A DNA stretch of 64,000 nucleotides, taken from the NCBI GenBank assembly GCA_016717145.1, contig JADKGD010000074.1, positions 62,001-126,000 of the forward strand, in the 5' to 3' direction. Positions 27,603 to 38,602 of this stretch are shown one piece after another; the stretch's first letter is position 1, and each line of letters opens with the position of its first letter. The notes beneath the pieces were generated by a model, which worked only from the letters and a program-made list of their open reading frames with translations, was not told the DNA's origin and made no database searches. Made by a program: the position numbers and the translations under genes. This DNA is from Saprospiraceae bacterium. GTDB lineage: Bacteria; Bacteroidota; Bacteroidia; Chitinophagales; Saprospiraceae.

Positions 27603-27853
27603 AATATGACATAAAAATAATTGATGTGGCAAATATAGGATGATTTGAATATATAGGTTTACCTAAAAACTTAAATTAAAAAAAATAGCACCAATAAACC
27701 CTTTTTTAAAATGTTGGCTTATAGAAATAAGCCCAGCATCAGTATTGCATGTTAAAATCAAAATCAAATTTGTTAATTTAATGTGAATACATTTAAGGAA
27801 ACTTTTGCACCTGAATTAGTTTCCTTAGTTTCGCATTCAAATTAAAAAAAAGA

Positions 27854-28455
27854 GTGGATATTAAATCCAGAATATTAACAAAAGCGGAAGAATTAGGCAG
27901 ATTGATTGGTTTTAGAGCCATAACTATGGATGATTTGGCTGCGCAGCTTGGCATTTCCAAAAAAACCATTTATCAGTTTTACAATGATAAAAATGAGCTG
28001 GTTGATGATGTTATGTCTGAAGTGATTAAAAAATCACAAGAGAAATGTTTATTTGCTGCGAGTACGTCAAAGAATGCTATTGATGAGATTTTTATAACCA
28101 TGGAAATGGTAAGGGAAGACCTACAAAACCTGAATCCAATTATAGTGTATGATTTACAAAATATTTCCCTTCGACCTATCTGAAATTTCTAGAATATAAA
28201 AACACCTTTGTTTTTAAACTAATTGTAAACAACTTGGTTTTGGGTAAAGCAGATGGCTATTACAGGCAAGAAATAGATGCTGAGATACTGGCTAAATTTA
28301 GAATCGAGTCTATGCTAATAGGCTTTAATCAAGGGGTGTATCCTTCTAGCAAATACTCATTGGTTGATGTAACCCACATGGTTCTTGAGCATTTCTTATA
28401 TGGTATAGTTACACCAAAAGGACTTAAATTAATTGAACAATATAAAACAACTTAG
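27854..28455 (+). CDS. TetR/AcrR-family regulator of the efflux operon, one frameshift
   Basis: This is a DNA-binding repressor. The N-terminal HTH (residues about 8-45) includes FRAITMDDLAAQLGISKKTIYQFYNDKNEL, with recognition helix ISKKTIYQFYNDK. The start is the GTG at 27854, since no ATG precedes the HTH. The frame stops early at 28183. One extra A in the run at 28158-28161 restores DLQKYFPSTYLKFLEYKN and reads on to 28455, giving about 200 residues, normal for TetR. It ends 2 bp before the TolC gene, so it heads the tolC-adaptor-RND operon. TetR proteins in this position normally repress the pump and respond to a pump substrate. Confidence 0.87.
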
Positions 28456-28457
28456 TT

Positions 28458-29870
28458 ATGAATTTTTTATTTTCCAAAATGACCATGATATTTTCAATTA
28501 TATTCTTGCTAATTTGTCAAGGAAATTCGCAAACAATCCACAAGTTAAGTGTATTTCAAGCCATCGAACTTGGGCTAAAAAATTCGATAGACCTCAAAAA
28601 CCTCAATTTGGATTATAAAATTCAAGAACAAAAGAACAAAGAATTGACGGCCGCCATTTATCCTACGGTTAGTGCAACCGGAGGACTCACATATTATACC
28701 AATGTACCCAAAATTCAATTTCCATCATCAAATAAATCAGTGTATGATGTTTTGCAAACTGAAGGTGTAAAAAATAAAGACGGCAATGTCATTGATGCAA
28801 ATAATGCCACCTTTTCTGTAAATGCAGTTTCTTTTATTCAACCGTGGAATACCCAAATTGGAGTCTCTGTAAACCAATTAATATTCCAGTCAGATGTATT
28901 TGTGGGTCTCCAGGCACGAAAAACTATTCTGGAATTTAATCAAGGTAATATTAATGTTGCCAATGAAAATTTAAAAGAAAAAATATACAAAGCATATTAT
29001 GCGGTATTGATCGCTCAAAAACAGGGTGAAGTAATGACAGCTACCAAAATCAGGCTTGCTTCATTGTTGAATGATATGACGGAAATGTATAAGACAGGCT
29101 TTGCAGAAAAACTCGATATTGACAAAATACAAGTGAGTCTTAACAACGCTGAATCCGGTCAGAACCAAATCAGCAATGCCTTAAAAATTGGTATGGCATC
29201 ATTCAAAACGACACTTGGCATATCACAATCAGACTCCATTGTACTTACTGAAAATCTGGATGTCAATGAAATGAAAGTCGACTTGCTTGGAATTGAAGAT
29301 TTCAAATACGAAAAAAGAAGTGAAGTATCATTATTAAATACAGCGCTGGAACTTCAAAAACTTGATTATAAAAGATACAAATTAGCTTATCTTCCCTCAC
29401 TAGCCGCATTTTATCAAATACAGAGATCAGGACAAAAACCAGCCATAGCCAATCAACTTGGAGAACACCCATGGTTTTGGTTTAATACGGGTTTAGTCGG
29501 GCTTCAACTTAATGTACCAATATACAGTGGTAATAAAAGAAAATTTTTAATGGCTCAATCAAAATTTGCTGAAGAAAAGGTGATAAATAATATCACACAG
29601 GTCAAACAGTATATAGACCTTGAACAAGAAGTGGCCAAAAACTCACTATCAAATGCCATCATTAATCTGGAAGTGCAAGAAAGAAATAGAAAATTGGCGG
29701 AAGAAGTTTTTAAATTGACCAAAATAAAATACGAAAACGGTTTGGGTTCAAGTTTCGAAGTCTTACAAGCAGATACTGAACTTCAACGTGCTGAAGGAAA
29801 CTATTTTCAGGCGCTTTATGAAGGTATGCTGGCGCGCACAAGTTATGCAAAAGCGTTTGCCAAACTTTAA
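28458..29870 (+). CDS. TolC-family outer-membrane efflux protein
   Basis: This 470-residue exported trimeric outer-membrane channel subunit has a signal peptide at residues 1-25 (hydrophobic MIFSIIFLLICQGNSQ). There are two internally similar halves of long alpha-helices with beta segments, as in OEP (outer membrane efflux protein) repeats. These are AIELGLKNSIDLKNLNLDYKIQEQ near the start and RSEVSLLNTALELQKLDYKRYKLAYLPSLAAF at mid-length. The C-terminal half ends in IKYENGLGSSFEVLQADTELQRAEGNYFQALYEGMLA. It gives the RND pump its exit duct. The gene follows the TetR gene by 2 bp and is followed by the adaptor (61 bp to the adaptor's ATG). Confidence 0.93.
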   Translation: MNFLFSKMTMIFSIIFLLICQGNSQTIHKLSVFQAIELGLKNSIDLKNLNLDYKIQEQKNKELTAAIYPTVSATGGLTYYTNVPKIQFPSSNKSVYDVLQTEGVKNKDGNVIDANNATFSVNAVSFIQPWNTQIGVSVNQLIFQSDVFVGLQARKTILEFNQGNINVANENLKEKIYKAYYAVLIAQKQGEVMTATKIRLASLLNDMTEMYKTGFAEKLDIDKIQVSLNNAESGQNQISNALKIGMASFKTTLGISQSDSIVLTENLDVNEMKVDLLGIEDFKYEKRSEVSLLNTALELQKLDYKRYKLAYLPSLAAFYQIQRSGQKPAIANQLGEHPWFWFNTGLVGLQLNVPIYSGNKRKFLMAQSKFAEEKVINNITQVKQYIDLEQEVAKNSLSNAIINLEVQERNRKLAEEVFKLTKIKYENGLGSSFEVLQADTELQRAEGNYFQALYEGMLARTSYAKAFAKL

Positions 29871-29931
29871 AACACATTATAAAATTAATAAATCAAAATC
29901 AATGATCACTTACCTTCAAAATATTAAGTAT

Positions 29932-31077
29932 ATGAAAAGATTACTTAGCTTATGTCTGATTCTGTTTTTTGCTTCATGCGGACCAAAAGAAGCTGAAAAT
30001 ACAATGGAAGCAAAAATTGCAAAGCTGGCTGATTTAAAAAAAGAACAAGCTTTATTGAATGATAAAATTAAATCGATTCAAGAGGAATTAATAATCCTTA
30101 ATCCTGAATCAGCCATAAAACCCAAATTAGTAACGACTCAAGAACTTACCACCGAAGGTTTTAATCAATACATTAACCTCCAGGGGACGATTCATTCTGA
30201 AAACATCTCCTACATTGCTCCAAGAAATGGAATGGGTGGTTACGTAAAACAATTGCATATAAAGGAAGGCCAATTGGTAAAAAAGGGACAACTTGTATTA
30301 AAACTTGACGATCAGGTATTACGACAAAGCATAGAAGCCACTAAAAGTCAACTTAGTTTTGCCAAAACGCTTTACGAAAAAAATAAATCACTTTGGGATC
30401 AAAAAATAGGAACTGAAGTCCAATTGCTCAGCGCTAAAAACAATGTAGAATCACTGGAAAAACAAATCTCTATCCAACAGGAACAGTTAAAAACATATCT
30501 TGTTTATGCCGATCATAGTGGTATTGCTGAGGTAGTAAATATAAAAATTGGCGAGCTATTTTCTGGTGTAACCGCTGCCGGACCACAAATTCAAATCATT
30601 AATAATAATAATTTAACTGTAGAAGTAGATGTCCCGGAAAACTATATCAGTAAAATCAAAAAAGGTGCACAAGTTATTATCGAAGTGCCTTCTGCAGGAA
30701 AAACCTTCCAAACATCCATTAACTTAATAAGCCAATCAATTAATCCTTCCACAAGATGGTTTAAGGCTGAATGTAAAATTCCTTCAGGTTTAAATTTAAA
30801 GCCCAACATGTCAGCCATTGCAAAAATATTAAATCATAGTACCTCCAAAGCAATTGTTGTGTCCATTAATATTGTCCAGAGTGATGAAAAAGGTAAGTAC
30901 GTGTTTTTATTGGCAAAAAATGAAAACGGTAAAGAAATTGCCCAAAGAAAAACTGTCGTTTTGGGAGCGTTATATGGAGAAAATGTAGAAATATTGTCAG
31001 GGCTTAATACAGGTGATCAACTGATAACAAAAGGATACCAAAACCTCTATGAAGGTCAAATGATTTCCAATAAGTGA
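29932..31077 (+). CDS. RND efflux periplasmic adaptor (membrane-fusion lipoprotein)
   Basis: The open frame runs back into the tolC gene (29788). The real start is the ATG at 29932 (MKRLLSLCLILFFASCGPKE), which gives a lipoprotein signal with the lipobox cysteine in FASCG. The mature protein (~365 residues) has a short coiled coil (ENTMEAKIAKLADLKKEQALLNDKIKSIQEE), a biotinyl-lipoyl-like half (GGYVKQLHIKEGQLVKKGQLVLKLDD) and the helical hairpin. It also has the second lipoyl half (YADHSGIAEVVNIKIGELFS), a beta-barrel and a membrane-proximal domain. It links the RND permease with the TolC duct. An alternative ATG at 29902 would give an awkward N-terminus. Confidence 0.93.
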   Translation: MKRLLSLCLILFFASCGPKEAENTMEAKIAKLADLKKEQALLNDKIKSIQEELIILNPESAIKPKLVTTQELTTEGFNQYINLQGTIHSENISYIAPRNGMGGYVKQLHIKEGQLVKKGQLVLKLDDQVLRQSIEATKSQLSFAKTLYEKNKSLWDQKIGTEVQLLSAKNNVESLEKQISIQQEQLKTYLVYADHSGIAEVVNIKIGELFSGVTAAGPQIQIINNNNLTVEVDVPENYISKIKKGAQVIIEVPSAGKTFQTSINLISQSINPSTRWFKAECKIPSGLNLKPNMSAIAKILNHSTSKAIVVSINIVQSDEKGKYVFLLAKNENGKEIAQRKTVVLGALYGENVEILSGLNTGDQLITKGYQNLYEGQMISNK

Positions 31078-31159
31078 TTAAAAGTTTTAATACGTCATCA
31101 GTGAACTATTAAAAAACTTAACTATACTCATTTAAAATATTTTAAAATCGAACACCGGA

Positions 31160-34100
31160 ATGAAGCATATTAATTTTATAAAAGATAGATTCAAAGAATT
31201 CAAGCCCACAAGTTGGTCAGTAGATAATAAAACTGCCATATATGTGATTACAATTATCATCACATTATTTGGTTTTAATACATTTAGTACTTTGCCAAAA
31301 GAGCAGTTTCCAGATATTGTCGTACCAACCATTTCGGTTTCAACAGTATATGTCGGAAATTCTCCAAAAGACATTGAAAATCTGGTAACCAGACCAATAG
31401 AAAAACAAATAAAAGGCATTACGGGTGCTAAAATTAATAAAATAAACTCTACCTCTCAAACAGACTTTAGTTTGATAATTGTCGAATTTGATACCGATGT
31501 CACACCTGAAGAAGCCAAACAGAAAGTCAAAGATGCTGTGGACAAAGCTAAAACAGACCTTCCAACAGACCTTACAAAACTACCTGATGTAATGGAATTT
31601 TCATTTAGTGATATGCCTATTATGTTTGTTAATATCAGCGGCGATTATGATGGAGTTAAACTCAAACAATATGCTGAAAAATTACAGGATAGATTTGAAA
31701 CATTATCAGAAGTAAACAAAGCCCAGATAGTCGGTGCTCCCGAGAGAGAGTTTCAAATCAACGTAGACCCAATTAAAATGGAACAGGCGATGCTTAGTTT
31801 TGATGACGTAGCCAACGCTGTAGCATATGAAAACGTTGACATAAGTGGCGGACAAATAGAGGTTGGTGATATGAATCGTGCACTTAGACTAAAAGGTCAA
31901 ATCACTTCAGCTCAAGCTATAGAAAATTTGATTATAAGAACTCCCATATCAGGATCTGTATATCTTAGAGATATAGCTACTGTAAAAGATACTGTAAAAC
32001 AAAAAGAAAGTTACGCCAGATTAAATGGTAAAAATGTCATCACTTTAAACATCGTAAAACGTGCAGGTGAAAACTTAATCGAATGTGCTGAAAAGGTCAA
32101 AAAAATAGTGAAAGAAATGAAAGTTTCTGAACTTCCTCATGACCTGGATGTGGTGGTTACTGCAGATCAAAGTAAACAGGCTGCCACTTCATTCCATGAA
32201 TTAGTTAATACTATCATCATAGGTTTCATATTGGTTTTGGTTATTTTGATGTTTTTTATGGGTGTGGTCAATGCATTCTTTGTTGCATTAAGCGTGCCTT
32301 TGAGTATATTTGTAGCTTTTCTTTTTCTTCCTGTAGCTGACATAATTGTAGGAACAGATGTTACATTAAACTTCATTGTTTTATTTGCATTGTTGTTTGG
32401 ACTAGGTATCATTGTTGATGATGCCATAGTGGTGATAGAAAATACGCATAGAATTTATCAAAACGGCAAAGTACCCATTCTAACAGCGGCCAAAGCAGCG
32501 GCTGGTGAAGTATTCATACCGGTCTTAGCTGGAACAGCCACTACAGTAGCTCCTTTTTTCCCGTTATTATTTTGGAAAGGAATCATTGGTAAATTCATGA
32601 TTTATTTACCTACGATGCTCATTTTTACTTTATTGGCATCGCTTATTGTAGCCTTTATAATAAATCCCGTCTTCGCTGTGACCTTTATGAAAAAAGAAGG
32701 AAAAGAGTTTGAGGATAAAAAGTCAGATATTTTCAAAAAATGGTTTTGGTATGCTACCATTATAATTGGCATCATGTTACATTTGTTGGGTAGTCATGGT
32801 ATGGGTAATTTTGCAATATTTATGGCTGCAATGGCAATTGTCAACAGATATCTTCTCAGGGATGCCATACACTTTTTTCAGGATAGACTTCTTCCGAATA
32901 TGATGGCTAATTATGAAAAATTATTGAGATGGATACTAACAGGATTTCGGCCGGTTTATACGTTTGCGTCAGTTTTTGTTCTATTCCTTATATCATTATT
33001 TTTATTGGTGGCCAGTAAACCCGATTTTCCATTTTTTCCTAGCGGGCAACCAAATTTTATATATGTATACCTGAAGTTACCCGTTGGAACTAAAGCAGCC
33101 GAAACCAATAAAGTTCTCTCAGAATTGGAAACCAAAGTGTATTCTACCCTTGAAAAACTTAAGCCGGGAGAAAAGGGATCTATCGTAGAAAGCATCATAT
33201 CAAATGTTGCAGTAAATGCTGCCAATCCGATGGATAATAACCAGAGTGCCCAATCAAATCTTGGTAGAATACAGGTTTCTTTTGTGGAATTTGCAAAACG
33301 ACCTTATTTAAAAACAGCACCATATCTGGATAGCATCAGAACTGCATTAAAAGGTATACCAGGAGCTCAGATTAAAGTGGAACAGGAAGGCGGTGGCCCA
33401 CCAACCGAGCCACCTGTAAATATTGAAATTTTTGGTGACAACTTTGAAGATAACGCCAAAGTTGCTACTGACCTCTTTAATTTCCTTGACACCAATCGCG
33501 TAAATGGAATTGACAATTTATCCATGGATGTCGATTTGAAAAATCCAGAAGTTACACTTACTGTAGATAAAGAGCGCGCAGCTCTTGAAGGTGTATCGTC
33601 AGCACAGGTCGGTAGTGCTATCAGAACCGCTTTGTTTGGACGTGAAATCAGCAAAATAAAAGATGGAGAAGACGAATATGAAGTACAATTGAGATATAAT
33701 GATATTGTACGGAATGACATCAATGAGTTGATCAATATGCGGCTTACTTTTCGTGATTTTAATACAGGAAGGATAAAACAAGTCCCAATTAGCGCCATTA
33801 CCAAGTTTGATTTTACAAATACAACCGGTGGTATTAAAAGAAAGGATCTTAAAAGAACGATACAACTTCAGTCAAATATAACAGATCTTGCTGCCATTTC
33901 ATCTATTAATGAAGAATTGGGGCGTAAGATTACTGAATTTCAAAATTTTTATGTTTTACCGGAAGGGGTCACCATCAAACAAAGTGGTGAAAGTGAACAG
34001 CAGGCTGAAACAAATGCTTTTTTAGGAACAGCATTAATTATTTCTTTAGGGATGATTTTTCTGATTCTTGTTTTGCAATTTAATTCACTTAGCAAACCGT

Positions 34101-34702
34101 TTATTGTGCTATCTGAAATTTTATTTTCAATTATTGGTGTATTCTTAGGATTTGCATTTACAGGAATGACGATGCCTACCATTATGGTTATGGTAGGCAT
34201 CATAGGACTGGCAGGAATCGTGATTAAAAATGGTATTTTACTTATTGAGTTTACGGACGAATTGCGCAGCCGTGGAATGAAAACGAGAGAAGCAGCCATA
34301 CAGGCAGGAAAAATCAGAATCATACCTGTTTTACTCACTGCCGTTGCTACGATTCTTGGATTATTACCATTGGCTATTGGCTTTAATATAGATTTTGAGT
34401 CCTTATTTACACATTTAGATCCCAAAATATTTATAGGCGGAGACTCGGTAGTATTTTGGGGGCCCCTGGCCTGGACGATCATCTTTGGTTTGATATTTTC
34501 TTTCTTTTTGACATTATTGGTCATCCCTAGTATGTATTTAATATCCGAAAGACTTCGAAGACCAATGTCCAGGTTTTTTGGAACAAAATTTATTGCATTG
34601 TTTGGATTTTTGGGCCCGTTTTTCTTCATTTTACCGGCAATTATGTATGCTGTGAGAAGGATTTTTGGTCCGCGAGTTTGGAATGGGAACCACAGGTGGT
34701 AA
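31160..34702 (+). CDS. RND-superfamily efflux permease (AcrB/MexB-like)
   Basis: This is a 1180-residue proton-driven inner-membrane pump. The N-terminal TM1 (IYVITIIITLFGF) is followed by a first periplasmic domain (EQFPDIVVPTISVSTVYVGNSPKDIENLVTRPIE). TM2-6 include GLGIIVDDAIVVIEN, whose paired aspartates belong to the proton relay. A second large periplasmic domain and TM8-12 follow (VMVGIIGLAGIVIKNGILLIEF and the closing segments). It is longer than the ~1050 residues of AcrB. The extra sequence is mainly around residues 505-590, between TM6 and TM7, and includes two added hydrophobic stretches. This is common in Bacteroidota pumps of this branch. It is the last gene of the tetR-tolC-adaptor-pump operon. 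The substrate is unknown. Confidence 0.95.
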   Translation: MKHINFIKDRFKEFKPTSWSVDNKTAIYVITIIITLFGFNTFSTLPKEQFPDIVVPTISVSTVYVGNSPKDIENLVTRPIEKQIKGITGAKINKINSTSQTDFSLIIVEFDTDVTPEEAKQKVKDAVDKAKTDLPTDLTKLPDVMEFSFSDMPIMFVNISGDYDGVKLKQYAEKLQDRFETLSEVNKAQIVGAPEREFQINVDPIKMEQAMLSFDDVANAVAYENVDISGGQIEVGDMNRALRLKGQITSAQAIENLIIRTPISGSVYLRDIATVKDTVKQKESYARLNGKNVITLNIVKRAGENLIECAEKVKKIVKEMKVSELPHDLDVVVTADQSKQAATSFHELVNTIIIGFILVLVILMFFMGVVNAFFVALSVPLSIFVAFLFLPVADIIVGTDVTLNFIVLFALLFGLGIIVDDAIVVIENTHRIYQNGKVPILTAAKAAAGEVFIPVLAGTATTVAPFFPLLFWKGIIGKFMIYLPTMLIFTLLASLIVAFIINPVFAVTFMKKEGKEFEDKKSDIFKKWFWYATIIIGIMLHLLGSHGMGNFAIFMAAMAIVNRYLLRDAIHFFQDRLLPNMMANYEKLLRWILTGFRPVYTFASVFVLFLISLFLLVASKPDFPFFPSGQPNFIYVYLKLPVGTKAAETNKVLSELETKVYSTLEKLKPGEKGSIVESIISNVAVNAANPMDNNQSAQSNLGRIQVSFVEFAKRPYLKTAPYLDSIRTALKGIPGAQIKVEQEGGGPPTEPPVNIEIFGDNFEDNAKVATDLFNFLDTNRVNGIDNLSMDVDLKNPEVTLTVDKERAALEGVSSAQVGSAIRTALFGREISKIKDGEDEYEVQLRYNDIVRNDINELINMRLTFRDFNTGRIKQVPISAITKFDFTNTTGGIKRKDLKRTIQLQSNITDLAAISSINEELGRKITEFQNFYVLPEGVTIKQSGESEQQAETNAFLGTALIISLGMIFLILVLQFNSLSKPFIVLSEILFSIIGVFLGFAFTGMTMPTIMVMVGIIGLAGIVIKNGILLIEFTDELRSRGMKTREAAIQAGKIRIIPVLLTAVATILGLLPLAIGFNIDFESLFTHLDPKIFIGGDSVVFWGPLAWTIIFGLIFSFFLTLLVIPSMYLISERLRRPMSRFFGTKFIALFGFLGPFFFILPAIMYAVRRIFGPRVWNGNHRW

Positions 34703-34729
34703 AATTTTATTATACTTAGATTTATACTT

Positions 34730-34768
34730 TAAAGCGCCATGATCAAATAATTAATCATGGCGCTTATT
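34730..34768 (+). terminator. Intrinsic terminator of the RND operon
   Basis: The stem AAAGCGCCATGAT with ATCATGGCGCTT around an AT-rich loop ends in T/A residues. It begins 28 bp past the pump stop and also faces the convergent peptidase gene. Confidence 0.8.
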
Positions 34769-34942
34769 ATGTATATAAAAATTAGTAAACTATGTAGGCA
34801 GTCAAAACAATATTATCTTATTTCATTCTCAAAAACATAATATTATTTCTTTAGAATAATCAATAAATATTGTTCTTTTAGTAAGGTAATTGCGTATTTC
34901 AATATATTAAACAAATCCGAAACAGTAACAATGCGCCTGTTT

Positions 34943-37900
34943 CTACATCTTAATAAAAGGTTTTACAATTTGGCTGCCATCATCTGTTACAAATTTTAAT
35001 AAATAGTATCCCTGAGCAAAAGCTGATGCACTTATTTTTGTATTATGCTGAACTTCCTTCATTTGTAATATTACAAGACCTTGACTATTCAAAATGGTCA
35101 AACTCACAGGTGAAGAAATATTGGATTCAAAAGTAATAACATCTGTAGCCGGATTGGGAAAGATCTTAATATGTTCTTCCAATTGATCCTTGGTAGCACT
35201 GGCATTATCGAAAATAAGATTATCCAATAACATAGCATCGATTTTTGGCAATCTTGCAATGGAGAATTCGGAATCTCCATTATTATTGTAAAAACTTAAA
35301 TTTATCTCTCCTTTAAATCCTTTTGGCAAGTTGTATTTGTGTGCGACTTTTTTACCTTCTTGCTGACCATAAATATAATCCGTAAATTCTTCAGTCCCAT
35401 TGTTATAATTTACCCTCATAACTGATGATGTTGCTGAAAGTGAATCCTTATCAAATTTAGAAAGAAAAGCAGATCGATATTGTCTCAAGTCAAATGCTAG
35501 TTGAGGTGCTGAAAAATTTGTCAGGTCCAAACATGTTTTTGCACTCGATGTGGTATAAGAATAAGAAAATAATTCAAAATTGCTGCTTACATCAAAACAT
35601 GGAACCTCTTCATAAGAATTTCCAACAGAGGTCATATAATATTCGCTTTGGAATTTATTAAAATCTAACAGATCATTTGAAATGTTGAATGTCTCTTGAA
35701 ATGATTGATCATCAAATGTGTATTTTACCGGAGCTTCAATAACTCCTGTCTGTCCTTCAAAACTTAAAACAACTCCATTATTTTCATTATTTGAATCTAT
35801 GTCACATTCGATCACAACATCATATACTCCAAGTTCTAAATTTAGATCATAAGTAAAGTAAAAATATTGGCCTGAGGCTATATCATTTGTTACCGATAGA
35901 GTTTTTGAATGTATTATATTATTTCCATCGTTAATGATAACTTTCAACTTTGTATCCTTTGGAATAAAGAGCAGCTGGAATTAATCACATATCCTTCAAT
36001 CTTTCGTTTTGTGGTAAAGCAAGAAACCTGCGCTACAACACTATTAAATTCCAAATCAGGTTCATTAGAAATATAGTTTTCAAGCGTTATAAAAGTAATA
36101 TTATTGTTTTTAATGTTATCTTCATAATTTAGTGAAATCTGTATAATTACATAATCATCTACATCAATGTAAACTTCATCATTTAAAGTAATTTCTTTGG
36201 TTTGACCAGGCACCAGATCTTCACTTAGTACTACTTCAATATTTTTAGAAAAACCGTCCATCATTAAATTAATGGTCAAAGAATCACCCGAAGGTATTGA
36301 AGTATTTCCTTCGTTCTTAATATTCAAAACCAAGGAATAATAAGTGCCATCTAAACAAGTAAGTTCATAACTTACCGGGGATGAAATAGACAGATCAGAT
36401 ATTTCATCTCCATTTGATTCAATAGGCAAGCCAACTGCTTTCCAAGCTTCAACAACTGATTTATATTGATCAGATGTATTACCAAACAAAGCCTCACATG
36501 CCAATATAGAATAGTCATATAACGCTCCATACCCAGAACTAGGCGTCAAATAAGAAGTCTGGCTCAGGAACACAATATCCAAAGCATCCTGGATAGAAAC
36601 AGGTTTTATATCATATGATTTTCCATTTTCGCTGATACCGGATTCACCTTCAATCATCAGGTAATACCAATGATTAAATACACTGCTGTTGACATGAACA
36701 TCTGCACTATCCTCCCAGTAAAGTCCTTTATAAGTCTTTGGGTGTCCATAGGTATTTGGGGTTGACATTGATCTGAAGTTTTCAGCAAATTGGTCAAGTG
36801 TAAACTCAGGCCCCAAGTCCCATGAAAACCTTGACCTATCAAACAAGTACTCTGCAGACTTACCAAATATGTCACTGAGAGACTCATTAATCGCTCCTGA
36901 CTCACCATCATAGATTAAATTGGAATTATATTGGGTTACACCGTGTGTAAACTCATGAGATACAACTGAATGTGTAACTAATGGACCATAATGGCAATTT
37001 CCCTGACCAAAATAAGCCTTATCGCCATCCCAATATGCATTCACAAAATTGTCGCTACCTTCAGCATAAACCACAGGGTTAAAAGACAAGCCGTTGCCAT
37101 CCAATCCGGAATATCCACAATAAGTTACCATCATATCATAAAATTTTTCAGTACAATAATGTGCATCAATGCCTACCAAATCCACTGCCTGAGCATCATC
37201 CCAAACATTGTCCGTATCAACAAATTCTTTGATATCTGTTTTGCTTTTATTTGTATATGTTGTGATTCCTTGTCCACGAGTAAGGTCCCTTAGTACAAAT
37301 TGATTAGGTGCCAAAGAATCTGTAACAATTTTTTGATTTCCATAATAAAATGTCTTACCAATACCATCAGCATGTCCATGTTTGATCATAGATTGATTAA
37401 ATATCATCTTACCATCAATTGCGGATACAATTACTTGATATTTTAGTGGTTCATTTTCTGAGTATATTTCAAATCGATATACCAATGCATAAGAGCCTGA
37501 AAAACCCGTAAAAGCTTTGACTATAACTACCATACCTCTTTCAGTTGATTGTAAATGGATGTTAGCCATTTGCTTTTTTGCATCTTTAGATTTGCGGAAA
37601 GGCATAACTAAGACATTTCGAATACTAGTTATAGCCTTACTTTCTGCAGTTTTAAGGTCTAAATCAGGATTTATATCTAATTGAATATCAGGCAGAAGTG
37701 TACCCGTTCCGTGTGTTACAAAACCATTTTTCCCATGTAGAAAATAAGAAACCCCATAAACCTCAATTCCTTTATACATTTGTTTGTATTTTTTATGATT
37801 GTCGGAATACTTGTTTCCCAAGCGTGTAACATCGATCATCTCTGTTTCCGGAGATAAATTGAACGCTGTAGACTTTGTATTAAAAAAATCTTGAAATGTC

Positions 37901-38013
37901 AGCTGCTCTGTACACTTATATACTTTATGCTGCAAAGGAAAGTCAGCATTTTGCCCAATAATATTAAATATTGGCATAAAAAACAAAAAAACAATTAGGT
38001 GTAATTTATACAT
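34943..38013 (-). CDS. M4-family (thermolysin-like) metallopeptidase with T9SS tail, one frameshift
   Basis: This secreted zinc protease is about 1023 residues when joined. It has a signal peptide (MYKLHLIVFLFFMPIFNIIGQ), an FTP/PepSY-type propeptide (to about residue 210) and an M4 catalytic domain. The zinc motif is H353-E-F-T-H357, the third ligand is E377 in GAINESLSD, and the substrate/catalytic histidine region is DVHVNSSVFNHWYY. A CARDB-like beta region (about 540-690) follows, then a beta-sandwich and a type-A T9SS sorting domain (IFPNPATDVITFES...GYYLLKFVTDDGSQ). The frame breaks near 35963. An extra A on the plus strand (T on the coding strand) turns FQRIQS-stop into FIPKDTKLKVIIND and joins the two open frames. 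It is probably active on extracellular protein. Confidence 0.93.
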
Positions 38014-38602
38014 GAAAATAAGTTAAAAAGTTAATAAAATAGTATCTCTAAGGCGAAAATATTGAAGTTATGTAAGTTTTAGTCTGAAAATTAAATTATT
38101 ACCTTAATATACTAAATTTATGTTGATTTAACACGATAATATATAACGCAACACACCTTTTATTTGCAGATTTCTCTTTTGAAGTCCTTTTCAATATTAT
38201 AAAGTTTAATCAAATGTACATAAATATTTCAATAATAAATGGAATAATTTATTGAGAAATAAAAAAATCGGATAAATAATTGAGCTTTGATTTATTGCAT
38301 TAATAGATCAATAAAGTATTTTTATTTTGCAAATAGCTAAAATTAGACATGTAAACCTCTTGATGTACTAATCATTATCGCTGATTATGACTCACTTTGA
38401 TTTTCCAATATTATTTTTAAGCCTAATCAACTGACATAGTAATATTTACGCAAGTATAGTTACTATGTTATAGGAAGTAGTCCAGATTATGTCATTGGCT
38501 TTTATACCTACATTAAGCTATTGTGCATCCTTTTAATTGCCCGCATCTTTGCTGCGATAAATAAAATCAGTAAAATATTTTACAATAAAAAATGAATATC
38601 CA
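38014..38602. other. AT-rich divergent spacer
   Basis: This is 589 bp between the divergent M4 peptidase and the outer-membrane-like gene. I see no ORF, no tRNA-like fold, no clear hairpin and no perfect TAnnTTTG box close to either start. It presumably contains both promoters. Confidence 0.4.

Noticed and set aside
32167..34629. Long minus-strand open frames within the RND pump gene
   Set aside because: They are antisense shadows of a clearly coding, conserved plus-strand gene.
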